A stretch of 64,000 bases of DNA from Anaerofilum sp. An201 (GCF_002160015.1 NZ_NFJT01000001.1:186001-250000), one strand, 5' to 3'; counted from the stretch's first letter, positions 33,564 through 43,551 are shown. The notes: generated by a model from the sequence alone, not told the origin. Translations and numbers: made by a program.

Positions 33564-34967
33564 ATGAAAAACAGCGAAAAGACAATGGAACAGATCATCG
33601 CCCTGTGCAAAAACAGAGGCTTCATCTATGCAGGCAGCGAGATCTACGGCGGCCTGGCCAACAGCTGGGACTACGGTCCCCTGGGCGTCGAGTTCAAGAA
33701 CAACGTCAAAAAGGCGTGGTGGAAGAAGTTCGTGCAGGAATCCCCCTACAACGTGGGCCTGGACTCCGCCATCATCATGAACCCCGAGACCTGGGTGGCC
33801 ACCGGCCACGTGGCCAGCTTCTCCGACCCGCTGATGGACTGCAAGGACTGCCACGCCCGCTTCCGCGCCGACAAGCTCATCGAGGACAACGGCGGCCATG
33901 CCGAGGGCATGACCAACGAGCAGATGATGGACTACATCAAGGAGCACGGCATCGTCTGCCCCGAGTGCGGCAAGGCCAACTTCACCGACATCCGCAAGTT
34001 CAACCTGATGTTCAAGACCTTCATGGGCGTCACCGAGGACGCCAAGAGCGAGGTGTATCTGCGCCCCGAGACCGCGCAGGGCATCTTTGTGAACTTCGCC
34101 AACGTCCAGCGCACCACCCGCCGCAAGCTGCCCTTCGGCATCTGCCAGGTGGGCAAGAGCTTCCGCAACGAGATCACCCCGGGCAACTTCACCTTCCGCA
34201 CCCGCGAGTTCGAGCAGATGGAGTGCGAGTTCTTCTGCAAGCCCGACACCGATCTGGAGTGGTTCGCCTACTGGAAGGAATACTGCAAGAACTGGCTGCT
34301 GGACCTGGGCATGCGCCCCGAGGACATGCGCCTGCGCGACCACGAGCCGGAGGAGCTGAGCTTCTACTCCAAGGCCACCACCGACATCGAGTATCTGTTC
34401 CCGTTCGGCTGGGGCGAGCTGTGGGGCATCGCCGACCGCACCGACTACGACCTGGGCCGTCACAACGACCATTCCGGCAAGGTGCAGGACTACTTCGACC
34501 CCGAGACCAACACCCACTATGTGCCTTACGTGGTGGAGCCGTCCCTGGGCGCCGACCGCGTGGCGCTGGCCTTCCTGTGCGGCGCCTACGACGAAGAGAT
34601 CCTCACCGACGACAAGGGCAAGGAGGACAAGCGCGTGGTGCTGCACCTGCATCCGGCGCTGGCCCCGTATAAGGCCGCTGTGCTGCCGCTGAGCAAGAAG
34701 CTGAGCGACAAGGCCACTGAGATCTGGCAGCAGCTGAGCAAGACCATGATGGTGGACTACGACGAGACCGGCTCCATCGGCAAGCGCTACCGCCGCCAGG
34801 ACGAGATCGGCACCCCGCTGTGCATCACCATCGACTTCCAGACGGTGGGCGACGAGAACACCCCGGCCGACAACTGCGTCACCGTGCGCGACCGCGACAC
34901 GATGGAGCAGGTGCGCCTGCCGATCAGCGAGCTGGAAGCCTACATCCAGAAGAAGATCGAATTCTAA
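33564..34967 (+). CDS. glyQS: Glycyl-tRNA synthetase, single-chain (alpha2) type
   Basis: A 467-residue class II synthetase that charges tRNA-Gly. The N-terminal [20 protein letters not shown], motif 2 region ([34 protein letters not shown], then EQMECEFF) and motif 3 ([16 protein letters not shown]) are typical of the dimeric enzyme. The zinc-binding insertion with CKDCHARF and CPECGKANF is present. The C-terminal anticodon-binding domain ends at [14 protein letters not shown] 33564 follows AAGGGGAA. Confidence 0.97.
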   Translation: MKNSEKTMEQIIALCKNRGFIYAGSEIYGGLANSWDYGPLGVEFKNNVKKAWWKKFVQESPYNVGLDSAIIMNPETWVATGHVASFSDPLMDCKDCHARFRADKLIEDNGGHAEGMTNEQMMDYIKEHGIVCPECGKANFTDIRKFNLMFKTFMGVTEDAKSEVYLRPETAQGIFVNFANVQRTTRRKLPFGICQVGKSFRNEITPGNFTFRTREFEQMECEFFCKPDTDLEWFAYWKEYCKNWLLDLGMRPEDMRLRDHEPEELSFYSKATTDIEYLFPFGWGELWGIADRTDYDLGRHNDHSGKVQDYFDPETNTHYVPYVVEPSLGADRVALAFLCGAYDEEILTDDKGKEDKRVVLHLHPALAPYKAAVLPLSKKLSDKATEIWQQLSKTMMVDYDETGSIGKRYRRQDEIGTPLCITIDFQTVGDENTPADNCVTVRDRDTMEQVRLPISELEAYIQKKIEF

Positions 34968-34972
34968 AAAAA

Positions 34973-35185
34973 GGCCTGCCTTCCCCCGGCAGGGGAAGGT
35001 GGCACGCAGTGCCGGATGAGGTCGGAGCCGGCGAGGGCAGCGCGCTCTCCCGGATGCGCGGCGGTGAAAATAGGCTTTCCCCTCATCAGTCGCCTGCGGC
35101 GACAGCTTCCCCCCCAGGGGGGGAAGCCGACGGTACGGCCTGCCTTCCCCCGGCAGGGGAAGGTGGCACGCAGTGCCGGATGAGG
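34973..35185. repeat. Interspersed repeat cluster: two 49-bp direct copies around an inverted relative
   Basis: A 49-bp unit beginning GGCCTGCCTTCCCCCGGC and ending GTGCCGGATGAGG is identical at 34973-35021 and 35137-35185. Between them (about 35078-35130) a diverged copy runs in the opposite orientation (CCCCTCATCAGTCGCCTGC, then GACAGCTTCCCCCCCAGG). The unit contains two small dyads. It fills the gap between glyQS and the aminopeptidase gene and looks like a REP/BIME-type or miniature mobile repeat. A partial copy lies at 24655. Confidence 0.8.
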
Positions 35186-35273
35186 CCGAATCTTACCCCA
35201 AGCGCCGCGCCGCACACAGGCGGCAGGCGCGTGCGGGAAGGCCCGCCCCCAAACATTCCCATCCCATAATCCC
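35186..35273. other. Remaining non-coding part of the glyQS-aminopeptidase gap
   Basis: No gene or clear promoter is seen here; the sequence is GC-rich and continues from the repeat cluster. Confidence 0.4.
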
Positions 35274-35303
35274 GGCCCGGCGGCGCATCCTATCCGCCGG
35301 GCC
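35274..35303 (+). terminator. Strong hairpin before the aminopeptidase gene
   Basis: GGCCCGGCGG (35274-35283) and CCGCCGGGCC (35294-35303) are exact reverse complements around a 10-nt loop. CTATTTCC follows, so it is either the glyQS terminator with a poor T tract or a leader hairpin ending 28 bp before ATG 35332. Confidence 0.5.
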
Positions 35304-35331
35304 CTATTTCCAGTAAAGGAGCGTGTACAAT

Positions 35332-36573
35332 ATGGATCTTGCGCGTATGCAGCAGTATGCCGATTTCATTGTGCGGGTGGGCGTGAACGTCCGCCCCGGC
35401 CAGAACTTCCTCATCCACTGCCCGGTGGAGGGCGCCGAGATGGCGCGCGCCTGCGCGCGTGCCGGCTATGCCGCCGGAGCCAAGCGGGTGATCGTGCGCT
35501 ACGGCGATGAGCAGATCGACCGCATCACGATGGAGCACTGCGCCGAGGAGGTCCTGTGCGACATCAAGCCCCACCAGCTGCGCAGCTATCTGGACTACGC
35601 CGAGGACGAGGGCGGCGTGTGCACCCTGAGCATCTCCTCCCGCGATCCCGAGATCTACAAGGGCCTGGACGGGGAGAAGATCCAGAAGGCCAACCTGGCT
35701 TCCCGCGCGGCGCTGCAGCCCTGGCGGGAATACACGATGGCCAGCCGCATCCAGTGGTGCATCGCGGCCATCCCCACCGTGGGCTGGGCGCGCAAGGTGT
35801 TCCCCGGCCTGCCCGACGACGAGGCGGTGGAAAAGCTGTGGGACGCCATCTTCGACGTCTGCCGTGTGAAAGCGGGCGGCGACGTGGTGGCCGAATGGCA
35901 GCGGCATGTGGAGCGCACCGCCGCCCGCCGCGACCAGATGAACCAGCTGGATCTGGTCAGCGTGCACCTCGAGGGCGAGAACGGCACCGACCTTGTCATC
36001 GGTCTGGCCGACGACTCCACCTGGGAGGGCGCCAGCGAGTACACCCAGGGCACCCACATCCCCTTCATCGCCAACATCCCCACTGAGGAGGTCTTCACCG
36101 CCCCGCACAAGGACAAGGTGGACGGCGTGGTGAAGAGCACCCGCCCGTATGTCTACAACGGCGAGCTGATCGAGGATTTCACCGTCTGGTTCGAGAAGGG
36201 CCGCGTGGTGAAATACGAGGCCCGCAGGGGCGAGGAACTGCTGGGCAAGCTGCTGGACAGCGACGAGGGCGCGCGCAGCATCGGCGAGATCGCGCTGGTG
36301 CCTGCCTCCAGCCCCATCCGCCGCAGCGGCGTGCTGTTCTACAACACCCTGTTCGACGAGAACGCCGCCTGCCACATCGCCTTTGGCCGCGGCTATCCCA
36401 CCAACATCCGCGGCGGCGCCGACATGACCACCGCCCAGCTGCTGGAAAAGGGCCTGAACGACTCGGCCATCCACGAGGACGTGATGGTGGGCAGCGAGAG
36501 GATGAACATCACCGGCCTCACCCGCAGCGGCGAGACGGTGCAGATCTTCCGGGACGGCGAGTGGGCATTTTGA
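35332..36573 (+). CDS. M29 family aminopeptidase (PepS/AmpS-like)
   Basis: A 413-residue metallopeptidase that removes N-terminal residues from peptides in the cytoplasm. Family segments are NIPTEEVFTAPHKDKVDG (metal-binding Glu pair and His), ARSIGEIALVP, LFDENAACHIAFG and a final DVMVG segment after IHE. ATG 35332 is chosen because AAAGGAG lies 11 bp upstream; a GTG three codons earlier has no spacing for a site. It is a single-gene unit. Confidence 0.92.
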   Translation: MDLARMQQYADFIVRVGVNVRPGQNFLIHCPVEGAEMARACARAGYAAGAKRVIVRYGDEQIDRITMEHCAEEVLCDIKPHQLRSYLDYAEDEGGVCTLSISSRDPEIYKGLDGEKIQKANLASRAALQPWREYTMASRIQWCIAAIPTVGWARKVFPGLPDDEAVEKLWDAIFDVCRVKAGGDVVAEWQRHVERTAARRDQMNQLDLVSVHLEGENGTDLVIGLADDSTWEGASEYTQGTHIPFIANIPTEEVFTAPHKDKVDGVVKSTRPYVYNGELIEDFTVWFEKGRVVKYEARRGEELLGKLLDSDEGARSIGEIALVPASSPIRRSGVLFYNTLFDENAACHIAFGRGYPTNIRGGADMTTAQLLEKGLNDSAIHEDVMVGSERMNITGLTRSGETVQIFRDGEWAF

Positions 36574-36654
36574 GCCGTCCGGCCGCAAAAACGCGGTGGA
36601 AAACGCCCAAAACTGGCCATTTTGCCGGAAATATCACACCCGGGCGGGCCGGGC

Positions 36655-36683
36655 TTGCATAACCCGCCCGGATGTGGTATATT
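36655..36683 (+). promoter_or_regulatory. Promoter of the rimP-nusA-infB operon
   Basis: TTGCAT (36655-36660), 17-bp spacer, TATATT (36678-36683). Confidence 0.65.
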
Positions 36684-36709
36684 GTTATTGTACGCTATGA
36701 TGTTGAATG

Positions 36710-36736
36710 GAAAGTGGGCCGCAAGGTCCGCTTTTC
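36710..36736 (+). ncRNA. rimP-leader-type hairpin
   Basis: GAAAGTGGGCC pairs with GGTCCGCTTTTC around a GCAA loop, followed by a T-rich stretch and then the GGGGAGG ribosome binding site of rimP. A GTGGGC hairpin at this place is a recurrent leader element of the rimP-nusA operon in Firmicutes (from memory). It may act as an attenuator sensed by NusA. Confidence 0.55.
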
Positions 36737-36760
36737 TTGTTTGTTTGGGGAGGTTTGCAG

Positions 36761-37246
36761 ATGGCAAAAGCAAAAAGCGGCCACAATACAGTTGCGACGG
36801 TGGAGGCGCTGGTGCGCCCGGTGGTGGAGGGCATGGGCCTTTCGCTGTGGGACGTGCGGTTCGAAAAGGAAGGGCCGGACTGGTTCCTGCGCATTTATAT
36901 CGACAAGCCGGGCGGGCTGGACATCGTCACCTGTGAGGAGGCCACCCGCGCCATCAACCCGGTGATCGACGAGGCCGACCCCATCGACCAGAGCTACTAT
37001 ATGGAGGTGGGCAGCCCGGGCCTGGGCCGCCGCCTCACCCGCGAGGAGCACTACGCCGCCCTGGCCGGCCAGAAGATCGCCGCCCGCCTGATCCGCCCCG
37101 ACGAGCAGGGACGGCGTGAGCTGGAAGGCATCCTGCAGGGCTGTGAAGGCGGCATCGTCACCCTCGAAACGCCCGCGGGCCCCGTGCAGTTCGCCCGCAC
37201 CGCCGCCAGCTTTGTCAAGCTGTGCGACGACGAAGACCTGTTCTGA
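36761..37246 (+). CDS. rimP: Ribosome maturation factor RimP
   Basis: A 161-residue protein needed for maturation of the 30S subunit. The N-terminal domain shows VEALVRPVVEGMGLSLWDV and the strand FLRIYIDKPGGLDIVTCEE, then YYMEVGSPGLGRRLTREEHY, the most conserved RimP block, and a C-terminal SH3-like domain. ATG 36761 follows GGGGAGG. It is the first gene of the nine-gene translation/RNA operon that runs to ribF. Confidence 0.95.
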   Translation: MAKAKSGHNTVATVEALVRPVVEGMGLSLWDVRFEKEGPDWFLRIYIDKPGGLDIVTCEEATRAINPVIDEADPIDQSYYMEVGSPGLGRRLTREEHYAALAGQKIAARLIRPDEQGRRELEGILQGCEGGIVTLETPAGPVQFARTAASFVKLCDDEDLF

Positions 37247-37291
37247 CAAAAGCCTTCCCTTTGAATACAAAAAGAAAGAGTGATCGGAAAA

Positions 37292-38353
37292 ATGAATACG
37301 GAATTTTTTGAGGCGCTGGCCGTTCTGGAAAAAGAGCGCGGCATCGCCGGAGACTACCTGCTGGAAAAGATCAAGAACGCCATCGTGATCGCCGTGAAGA
37401 AGGACTACGAGGTGGAGGACGACAACGTGCAGGTGGACATCGACCCCGCCACCGGCCGCTTCAATGTGAACCTGGTGCGCGACGTGGTGGAGGAGGTCAC
37501 CAACCCCCACACCCAGCTCACCGTGGCCGAGGCGCAGGAGATCCGCCGCACCTACAGCCTGGGCGACCGCGTCATCACCCCGCTGAAGACCAAGGACTTC
37601 GGCCGCATCGCCGCCCAGACCGCCAAGCATGTGATCCGCCAGGGCATCCGCGAGGCCGAGCGCAGCCAGATGTACGCCGAGATGCAGTCGAAGGCGCACG
37701 AGCTGGTCACCGCCACCGTCACCCGCGTGGACGACCGCAAGGGCCTGGTGGTGCTGGACATGGGCAAGGGCGAGGCCGTCCTGCCCAAGAACGACCAGCT
37801 GCCCGGCGACGAGTTCTTTGAGGGGCAGCACGTCAAGGTGTATATCTCCGACGTCACCGTCACCGAGCGCGGTCCCCGCGTGCTGCTCAGCCGCACCCAT
37901 CCCGGCATGGTCAAGCGCATGTTCGAGATGGAGGTGCCCGAGATCTTCGAGGGCACCGTCGAGGTGAAGGCGATCAGCCGCGAGCCCGGCATGCGCACCA
38001 AGATGGCCGTCTACAGCAAGGACCCCAACGTCGATCCGGTGGGCGCCTGCATCGGCGCGCACGGCGCCCGCGTGGCCCACATCGTGGAGGAGCTGGGCGG
38101 CGAAAAGATCGACATCGTGCGCTGGAGCGAGGACCCCGCCGAGTTCATCTCCGCCGCCCTGGCTCCCGCCAAGGTGCTGAAGGTGGAACTGCTGGAGGGC
38201 GACAGCCGCGCCTGCCGCGTCACCGTCCCCGACCACCAGCTCAGCCTGGCCATCGGCAACAAGGGGCAGAACGCCCGCCTGTGCGCCCGCCTGACCGGCT
38301 ATAATATCGACATCCGCCCCGAGAGCGGCTACTACGGCGAAGACGAGGAGTGA
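37292..38353 (+). CDS. nusA: Transcription termination/antitermination factor NusA
   Basis: A 353-residue NusA of the Gram-positive short type. N-terminal RNA polymerase-binding domain starting MNTEFFEAL, an S1 domain (about 130-200; VTRVDDRKGLVVLDMG), and two KH domains (about 230-345; DPVGACIGAHGARV and LAIGNKGQNARL). There is no C-terminal acidic repeat region. It binds RNA polymerase and nascent RNA and tunes pausing and termination. ATG 37292 is preferred over an in-frame GTG at 37280, which has no room for a site. Confidence 0.96.
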   Translation: MNTEFFEALAVLEKERGIAGDYLLEKIKNAIVIAVKKDYEVEDDNVQVDIDPATGRFNVNLVRDVVEEVTNPHTQLTVAEAQEIRRTYSLGDRVITPLKTKDFGRIAAQTAKHVIRQGIREAERSQMYAEMQSKAHELVTATVTRVDDRKGLVVLDMGKGEAVLPKNDQLPGDEFFEGQHVKVYISDVTVTERGPRVLLSRTHPGMVKRMFEMEVPEIFEGTVEVKAISREPGMRTKMAVYSKDPNVDPVGACIGAHGARVAHIVEELGGEKIDIVRWSEDPAEFISAALAPAKVLKVELLEGDSRACRVTVPDHQLSLAIGNKGQNARLCARLTGYNIDIRPESGYYGEDEE

Positions 38354-38384
38354 TCCCCTTCGCCCCCGGAAAGGAGGCTGTGCC

Positions 38385-38663
38385 ATGCAGCCCAAAAAGA
38401 TCCCCGTGCGCCGCTGCAGCGGCTGCGGCGAGAGCAAACCCAAAAAAGAGCTGGTGCGCGTGGTGCGCAATGCCGCCGGCGAGATCAGCCTGGACCCCAT
38501 CGGCAAGAAGCCGGGCCGCGGCGCCTATCTGTGCCCCAGCCCCGCCTGCCTTGCCAAGGCCCGCAAGGCAAAGCGGCTGGAGCGCAGCTTCGGATGCGCG
38601 GTGCCCGACGAGGTGTACGCCCAGCTGGAAGAGCAGCTGAAGGAGGAAACGCCCGATGTATGA
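38385..38663 (+). CDS. rnpM: RNase P modulator RnpM (YlxR)
   Basis: A 92-residue YlxR-family protein. Conserved segments are IPVRRCSGCGESKPKKELVR and GRGAYLCPSPACLAKA; the Cys residues could bind metal. YlxR (RnpM) binds the RNA of RNase P and influences its activity in Bacillus-type bacteria. ATG 38385 follows AAAGGAGG; it overlaps the next gene by 8 bp. Confidence 0.93.
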   Translation: MQPKKIPVRRCSGCGESKPKKELVRVVRNAAGEISLDPIGKKPGRGAYLCPSPACLAKARKAKRLERSFGCAVPDEVYAQLEEQLKEETPDV

Positions 38664-38961
38664 TCCGCTCATCAGCGCGCTGTCGCTGTGCCGCAAGGCC
38701 GGCGCACTGGTCGCCGGCTTCGACCCGGTGAAGGACAGCGTGTTCACCGGAAAGGCCCGGCTGGTTCTGCTGGCAAGCGACCTTTCCCCCAAAACCGCAC
38801 AGCGCGTGCAGCATTTTTGCGAAGACTTCGTGGAATGCGCGGCGCTGCCCTGCACGATGGAGCAGCTGTCCGCCGTCACACGCAAACCGGCCGGCGTTTT
38901 CGCCGTGACCGACCCGAATCTTGCAAACCTGTGCAAATCCAAGCTTCCAAAGGAGGAGTAA
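38656..38961 (+). CDS. ylxQ: L7Ae-family RNA-binding protein YlxQ
   Basis: A 101-residue protein of the L7Ae/L30e/Gadd45 fold. Typical segments are [37 protein letters not shown] and the [10 protein letters not shown] end. Proteins of this family bind kink-turn RNA; the exact target of YlxQ is not known. It sits in its usual place between rnpM and infB. Confidence 0.9.
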   Translation: MYDPLISALSLCRKAGALVAGFDPVKDSVFTGKARLVLLASDLSPKTAQRVQHFCEDFVECAALPCTMEQLSAVTRKPAGVFAVTDPNLANLCKSKLPKEE

Positions 38962-38962
38962 G

Positions 38963-41317
38963 ATGGAGATCAAACAGAAACTGGGCGACGTTGCCAAGCA
39001 GCTGAACGTGCCCAACAAAACCATCATCGATCTGCTTGCAGAGAAAGGCGAGGCCGGCGCCAAGCACACCACCGTGCTGAGCGAGGCCGACCTGAACTAT
39101 ATCTTCGACCGCATCACCGCCCAGAAGAGCGAGAGCAGCATGGACGAATACCTGGATTCCAAGCCGAAGCCCAAGCCCAGGGAGAGCGAGGTCCTCAAGC
39201 GCGCCGACGGCACCGTGGTGGAGATGCCCAAGAAGAAGCCCAAGAAAAAGGACGCCCCCGCCCGGTCTGCCGGCCGCGGCGACAAGGCCGACAAATCCGA
39301 AAAGCCCGCCCCCGTGGTGGTGAAGCGCGAGACCGTCACCGTGACGGTGGACACCCGCAGCGTGGACGTGAACCTGGATAAGTTCAACGAGAAATACAGC
39401 GATCTGGCCGCCACCCGCCAGGTGGAGAACCGCAAGCGCCCCACGCCCGCCGGCAACAAGCAGAAGTTCTCCGGCCGCCAGAACCGCGGCCGCCAGCAGT
39501 ACCAGAAAAAGCGCGAGACCGAGGCCGAGCGCCTGCAGCGCATCCAGCTGGAAAAGGCCCGCAAGGCCCAGCTGAAGGTGCAGATCCCCGACGAGATCAC
39601 CGTGGGCGAGCTGGCCACCCGCCTGAAGCAGACCGCCGCCAACGTCATCAAGAAGCTGATGGGCCTGGGCGTGATGGCCAACATCAGCCAGGTGATCGAC
39701 TTCGACACCGCCGCCATCGTGGCCGAGGAGATGGGCGCGAAGGTGGAGCGCGAGGTGCAGGTGACCATCGAGGAGCGCCTGTTCGAGCAGGAGGTGGACC
39801 GCGAGGAGGACCTGGCCGAGCGCCCGCCCGTCGTCGTGGTCATGGGCCACGTCGACCACGGCAAGACCAGCATCCTGGACGCCATCCGCAAGACCAACGT
39901 CACCGCCGGCGAGGCGGGCGGCATCACCCAGCACATCGGCGCCTATCAGGTGGTGGCCGACGGCCGTGTGATCACCTTCCTCGACACCCCGGGCCACGAG
40001 GCGTTCACCAGCATGCGTGCCCGCGGCGCCAACCTCACCGACATCGCCGTGCTGGTGGTGGCCGCCGACGACGGCATCATGCCCCAGACCGTCGAGTCGA
40101 TCAACCATGCCAAGGCCGCCGGCGTTTCGATCATCGTGGCCATCAACAAGATGGATAAGCCCACCGCCAACCCCGAGCGCGTGAAAGAGCAGCTCACCCA
40201 GTACGAGCTGGTCCCCGAGGAGTGGGGCGGCGACGTGATCTGCGTGCCCGTTTCCGCCATGACCGGCATGGGCATCGACGACCTGCTGGAGAACATCAAC
40301 CTGGTGGCCGAGGTCAAGGAGCTGAAGGCCAACCCCAACTGCCGTGCCCGCGGCGCCGTGGTGGAGGCCCGCCTGGACAAGGGCCAGGGCCCCATCGCCA
40401 CCCTGCTGGTACAGCGCGGCACCCTGCACAAAGGCGACGTCATCATCGCCGGCACCAGCGTGGGCCGCGTGCGCACCATGAAGAACGACAAGGGCCAGTC
40501 CATCGAGACCGCCGGCCCCTCCACTCCCGTGGAGATCACCGGCCTCACCGAGGTGCCGGTGGCGGGCGACCTGTTCGACGCCGTGGAGGACGAACGCCTG
40601 GCCCGCGAGCTGGCCGACAAGCGCGCCGCCGAGGCCAAGGAGAAGCAGTTCAGCAGCTACCAGAAGGTCACCCTGGACAACCTGTTCAGCCAGATCGCCG
40701 AGGGCGAGCGCAAGCAGCTGGACATCATCGTCAAGGCCGACGTACAGGGCAGCGCCGAGGCCGTGAAGCAGAGCCTGGAGAAGCTGTCCAACGACGAAGT
40801 GCGCGTGAAGGTCATCCACGCCGGCGTGGGCGCGGTGAACAAATCCGACGTCATGCTGGCCAACGCCGGCAACGCCATCATCATCGGCTTCAACGTCCGC
40901 CCCGACGCGGTGGCCAGGGAAGAGGCCGCCCAGTGCGAGGTGGAGATGCGCATGTACCGCGTGATCTACGACGCCATCAACGACATCACCGACGCCATGA
41001 AGGGCATGCTGGCCCCCAAGATCCGCGAGGTGGAGCAGGGCCATGCCGAGGTGCGCCAGGTGTACAAGATCAGCAGCGTGGGCATGGTGGCCGGCAGCTA
41101 CGTGCAGGAGGGCAAGATCACCCGCAATTCCAAGGTGCGCGTCGTGCGCGACGGCATCGTGGTGGCCGACGACGAGATCGCCGGTCTGCGCCGCTTCAAG
41201 GACGACGTGAAGGAAGTGGCCCAGGGCTACGAGTGCGGCATCAGCCTCGAGAAGTTCAGCGATATCAAGGAGGGCGACATTCTGGAAGCCTACATCCTGG
41301 AAGAATACCGCGACTGA
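38963..41317 (+). CDS. infB: Translation initiation factor IF-2
   Basis: A 784-residue GTPase that places fMet-tRNA on the 30S subunit. ATG 38963 directly follows GGAGGAGTAAG. Residues 1-55 are the IF2N domain ([20 protein letters not shown]), then a charged linker and a second IF2N domain, and the G domain with GHVDHGKTS near 294, DTPGHEAF and NKMDKP. The C-terminal fMet-tRNA-binding domains end at [13 protein letters not shown]. The linker is shorter than in E. coli, as in other Firmicutes. Confidence 0.97.
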   Translation: MEIKQKLGDVAKQLNVPNKTIIDLLAEKGEAGAKHTTVLSEADLNYIFDRITAQKSESSMDEYLDSKPKPKPRESEVLKRADGTVVEMPKKKPKKKDAPARSAGRGDKADKSEKPAPVVVKRETVTVTVDTRSVDVNLDKFNEKYSDLAATRQVENRKRPTPAGNKQKFSGRQNRGRQQYQKKRETEAERLQRIQLEKARKAQLKVQIPDEITVGELATRLKQTAANVIKKLMGLGVMANISQVIDFDTAAIVAEEMGAKVEREVQVTIEERLFEQEVDREEDLAERPPVVVVMGHVDHGKTSILDAIRKTNVTAGEAGGITQHIGAYQVVADGRVITFLDTPGHEAFTSMRARGANLTDIAVLVVAADDGIMPQTVESINHAKAAGVSIIVAINKMDKPTANPERVKEQLTQYELVPEEWGGDVICVPVSAMTGMGIDDLLENINLVAEVKELKANPNCRARGAVVEARLDKGQGPIATLLVQRGTLHKGDVIIAGTSVGRVRTMKNDKGQSIETAGPSTPVEITGLTEVPVAGDLFDAVEDERLARELADKRAAEAKEKQFSSYQKVTLDNLFSQIAEGERKQLDIIVKADVQGSAEAVKQSLEKLSNDEVRVKVIHAGVGAVNKSDVMLANAGNAIIIGFNVRPDAVAREEAAQCEVEMRMYRVIYDAINDITDAMKGMLAPKIREVEQGHAEVRQVYKISSVGMVAGSYVQEGKITRNSKVRVVRDGIVVADDEIAGLRRFKDDVKEVAQGYECGISLEKFSDIKEGDILEAYILEEYRD

Positions 41318-41338
41318 TCGCAAAAGTGAGGAGACAGT

Positions 41339-41722
41339 ATGGCAAATAAAAATCAGGGGCGTCTGGCCGAGGACATGAAGCGCGAGCTGATCGCAGTGAT
41401 CTCCACCATGAAAGACCCCCGCCTTTCGCAGGGCCTGCTGACGGTCATGCGGGTGGAGGTGACCCCGGATCTGGACGTTGCAAAGGTACACATCAGCATG
41501 ATGGGCAAGCAGGGCGGCACCGCGGAGGCGGTGCAGGCCCTGAACAAGGCCGCAGGCTTTGTGCGCACCGAAATCAGCCGCCGCATGCACATCCGCAAAT
41601 CCCCCCGCTTCGTGTTCGTGGCCGATGACGGCGCAGCCTATGCCGCTCACATCAACGAGCTGCTGGCCGGCCTGCACCAGCAGGACGCAGACACAGACGG
41701 GGAGGAGACGGACGATGAATGA
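41339..41722 (+). CDS. rbfA: Ribosome-binding factor A
   Basis: A 127-residue KH-fold protein that helps 16S rRNA 5'-end processing and cold adaptation. Conserved segments are RLAEDMKRELIAVISTMKDPRL, VTPDLDVAKVHISM and RRMHIRKSPRFVFVAD. The acidic C-terminal tail overlaps the start of the DHH gene by 8 bp. It occupies its standard place after infB. Confidence 0.95.
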   Translation: MANKNQGRLAEDMKRELIAVISTMKDPRLSQGLLTVMRVEVTPDLDVAKVHISMMGKQGGTAEAVQALNKAAGFVRTEISRRMHIRKSPRFVFVADDGAAYAAHINELLAGLHQQDADTDGEETDDE

Positions 41723-42680
41723 ACTGCTGGACCTGGCGGGCGTGCTCAGCCGTCTGCTGAAAGCCGAGCGCATCCTTTTGCTGTGCCACAAGAACCCCGA
41801 CGGCGACACGCTGGGCAGTGCGGCTGCCCTGTACTGGGCGCTGAAAAAGCTGGGCAAGGAGGAGGTGGCGGTGCTCTGCGCCGACCTTATCCCCGCCCGC
41901 TACGACTATATGAAGATCGAACGGTTTGAAGGCCAGTTCGAGCCGGGCTATGTGGTGGCCGTCGATGTGGCCAGCATTCAGCTGTTCGGCGACGAGGTGC
42001 GCAAATACTCCGAGCGGGTGGATCTGTGCATCGACCACCACGCCTCCAACTCGGGCTATGCGGGCGAGCTGTACCTGGATGCAGACGCCGCCGCCACCGC
42101 CGAGATCATCTACGAGCTGATCGGCAAGATGGGGGTGGAGATCGACCCGCTGCTGGCCGACTGCCTCTACACCGGCCTGTCCACCGACACCGGCTGCTTC
42201 CAGTTCGGCAACACCACCGCGCGCACCCACATCATCGCGGCGGCGCTGATGGAGGCGGGCGCCAACATCCGCGATCTGAACATGCTGCTGTTCGGCACCA
42301 AGAGCCGCGGCCGGCTGGCCATCGAACGCATCGCGCTGGCCAATCTGGAATATCATTTTAACGACCGCTGCGCCCTGATCTATATGACCCGCGAGCAGAT
42401 CGAGAGCACCGGCGTGGAAGCCAGCGACCTCGAGAGCATCACCAGTCTGCCGCGCCAGATCGAGGGTGTGCAGGTGGGCGTCACGCTGCGCCAGCAGCCT
42501 TCGGGCAGCTATAAGATCAGCGTGCGCACCGTGCCGGGCGTGGACGCCTGCGCCATCTGCCGCCGTCTGGGCGGCGGCGGTCACGACCAGGCGGCCGGCT
42601 GCGAGCTGGTGGGCGGCCTGGACAACGCAAAGGCCGCCGTGCTGGCAGAAGTGGAGCGAGAGATATGCAGGGAATCCTGA
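41715..42680 (+). CDS. nrnA: DHH/DHHA1 phosphoesterase (NrnA-like)
   Basis: A 321-residue bifunctional oligoribonuclease/pAp-phosphatase of the DHH family. The metal site motifs are CHKNPDGDTLGS, VVAVDVAS and CIDHHASNSG; the C-terminal DHHA1 domain ends with RLGGGGHDQAAG. NrnA degrades short RNAs and 3'-phosphoadenosine 5'-phosphate. It is translationally coupled to rbfA upstream and truB downstream. Confidence 0.93.
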   Translation: MNELLDLAGVLSRLLKAERILLLCHKNPDGDTLGSAAALYWALKKLGKEEVAVLCADLIPARYDYMKIERFEGQFEPGYVVAVDVASIQLFGDEVRKYSERVDLCIDHHASNSGYAGELYLDADAAATAEIIYELIGKMGVEIDPLLADCLYTGLSTDTGCFQFGNTTARTHIIAAALMEAGANIRDLNMLLFGTKSRGRLAIERIALANLEYHFNDRCALIYMTREQIESTGVEASDLESITSLPRQIEGVQVGVTLRQQPSGSYKISVRTVPGVDACAICRRLGGGGHDQAAGCELVGGLDNAKAAVLAEVEREICRES

Positions 42681-43546
42681 TCGTGGATAAGCCGGCGGGC
42701 TGGACCAGCTTCGACGTCATCGCAAAACTGCGCGGCGTGCTGGCCACCCGCAGGATCGGCCATTCCGGCACGCTGGACCCGATGGCCACCGGCGTGCTGC
42801 CGGTGTTCGTGGGGGGCGCGGCCAAGGCGGTGGACCTCCAGCTGGACCACACCAAGGCCTACCGCGCCACCGTGCGGCTGGGCGTGGCCACCGACACCGG
42901 CGACATCACCGGCGCTGTTCTGCGCACCGGCCCCGCTGCCGACGAAGCCGCCTTCCGGGCGGCTTTGCCTGCCTTTGCGGGGGAGCGGATGCAGCTGCCG
43001 CCGATGTATTCGGCGGTGAAAATCAACGGCGTGCCGCTGTACAAGGCAGCGCGTGCCGGCAAAACGGTGGAGCGCACCCCGCGCCCCATCACCATCCACT
43101 CCATCCGCTTTGTGGAAAAGGCGGCGGAGAACGACTACACCATCGAGGTGTCCTGCTCCAAGGGCACCTATATCCGGGTGCTGGCCGAGGAGATCGGCGC
43201 GGCGCTGGGCTGCCCGGCCACCCTGTCGGGGCTGCGGCGCATCCGCGCGGGCGTGTGGGGCGAGGAGGATGCCCACACGATGGACGAGATCCTGGCCCTG
43301 CGCGAAGGCGGCGGCCCCGAGACGGTGCAGCCGCTGCTGCTGGACGTGGAGACGGTGTTCACCGGCCTTCCCTGCGTGGAGGTGGACGAAGCCGCCCGCA
43401 GGCGGCTGGAAAACGGCGCCCCCACCTCGCGCTTCCCGGCGCCCGACGGCCGCTATCGCGTGCGCTGCGGCGGGCAGTTCCTGGGCCTTGCGCAGGTGAA
43501 GGAGGGCGTGCTGAAAACCGAAAAACTGTTTCTGGAAAGAGGGTGA
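42665..43546 (+). CDS. truB: tRNA pseudouridine(55) synthase TruB
   Basis: A 293-residue enzyme that makes pseudouridine 55 in the T-loop of tRNAs. The N-terminal GILIVDKPAGWTSFDVIAKL and the catalytic block GHSGTLDPMATGVLPV (Asp of GTLDP) are diagnostic; RIRAG and the C-terminal PUA-like segment follow. It starts 16 bp inside the DHH gene. Confidence 0.96.
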   Translation: MQGILIVDKPAGWTSFDVIAKLRGVLATRRIGHSGTLDPMATGVLPVFVGGAAKAVDLQLDHTKAYRATVRLGVATDTGDITGAVLRTGPAADEAAFRAALPAFAGERMQLPPMYSAVKINGVPLYKAARAGKTVERTPRPITIHSIRFVEKAAENDYTIEVSCSKGTYIRVLAEEIGAALGCPATLSGLRRIRAGVWGEEDAHTMDEILALREGGGPETVQPLLLDVETVFTGLPCVEVDEAARRRLENGAPTSRFPAPDGRYRVRCGGQFLGLAQVKEGVLKTEKLFLERG

Positions 43547-43551
43547 ACACC

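Noticed and set aside
34973-35185. CRISPR array suspected from the repeated 49-bp units
   Set aside because: Only two direct copies exist, the spacer contains an inverted relative of the repeat, and no cas gene is present.
34820-35269. Possible small genes within the glyQS-aminopeptidase gap
   Set aside because: They read through the 49-bp interspersed repeats and have no ribosome binding sites.
38876-41857. Minus-strand open frame of 993 codons opposite infB
   Set aside because: Antisense shadow of infB; low-complexity His/Leu/Gly sequence without any motif or ribosome binding site.
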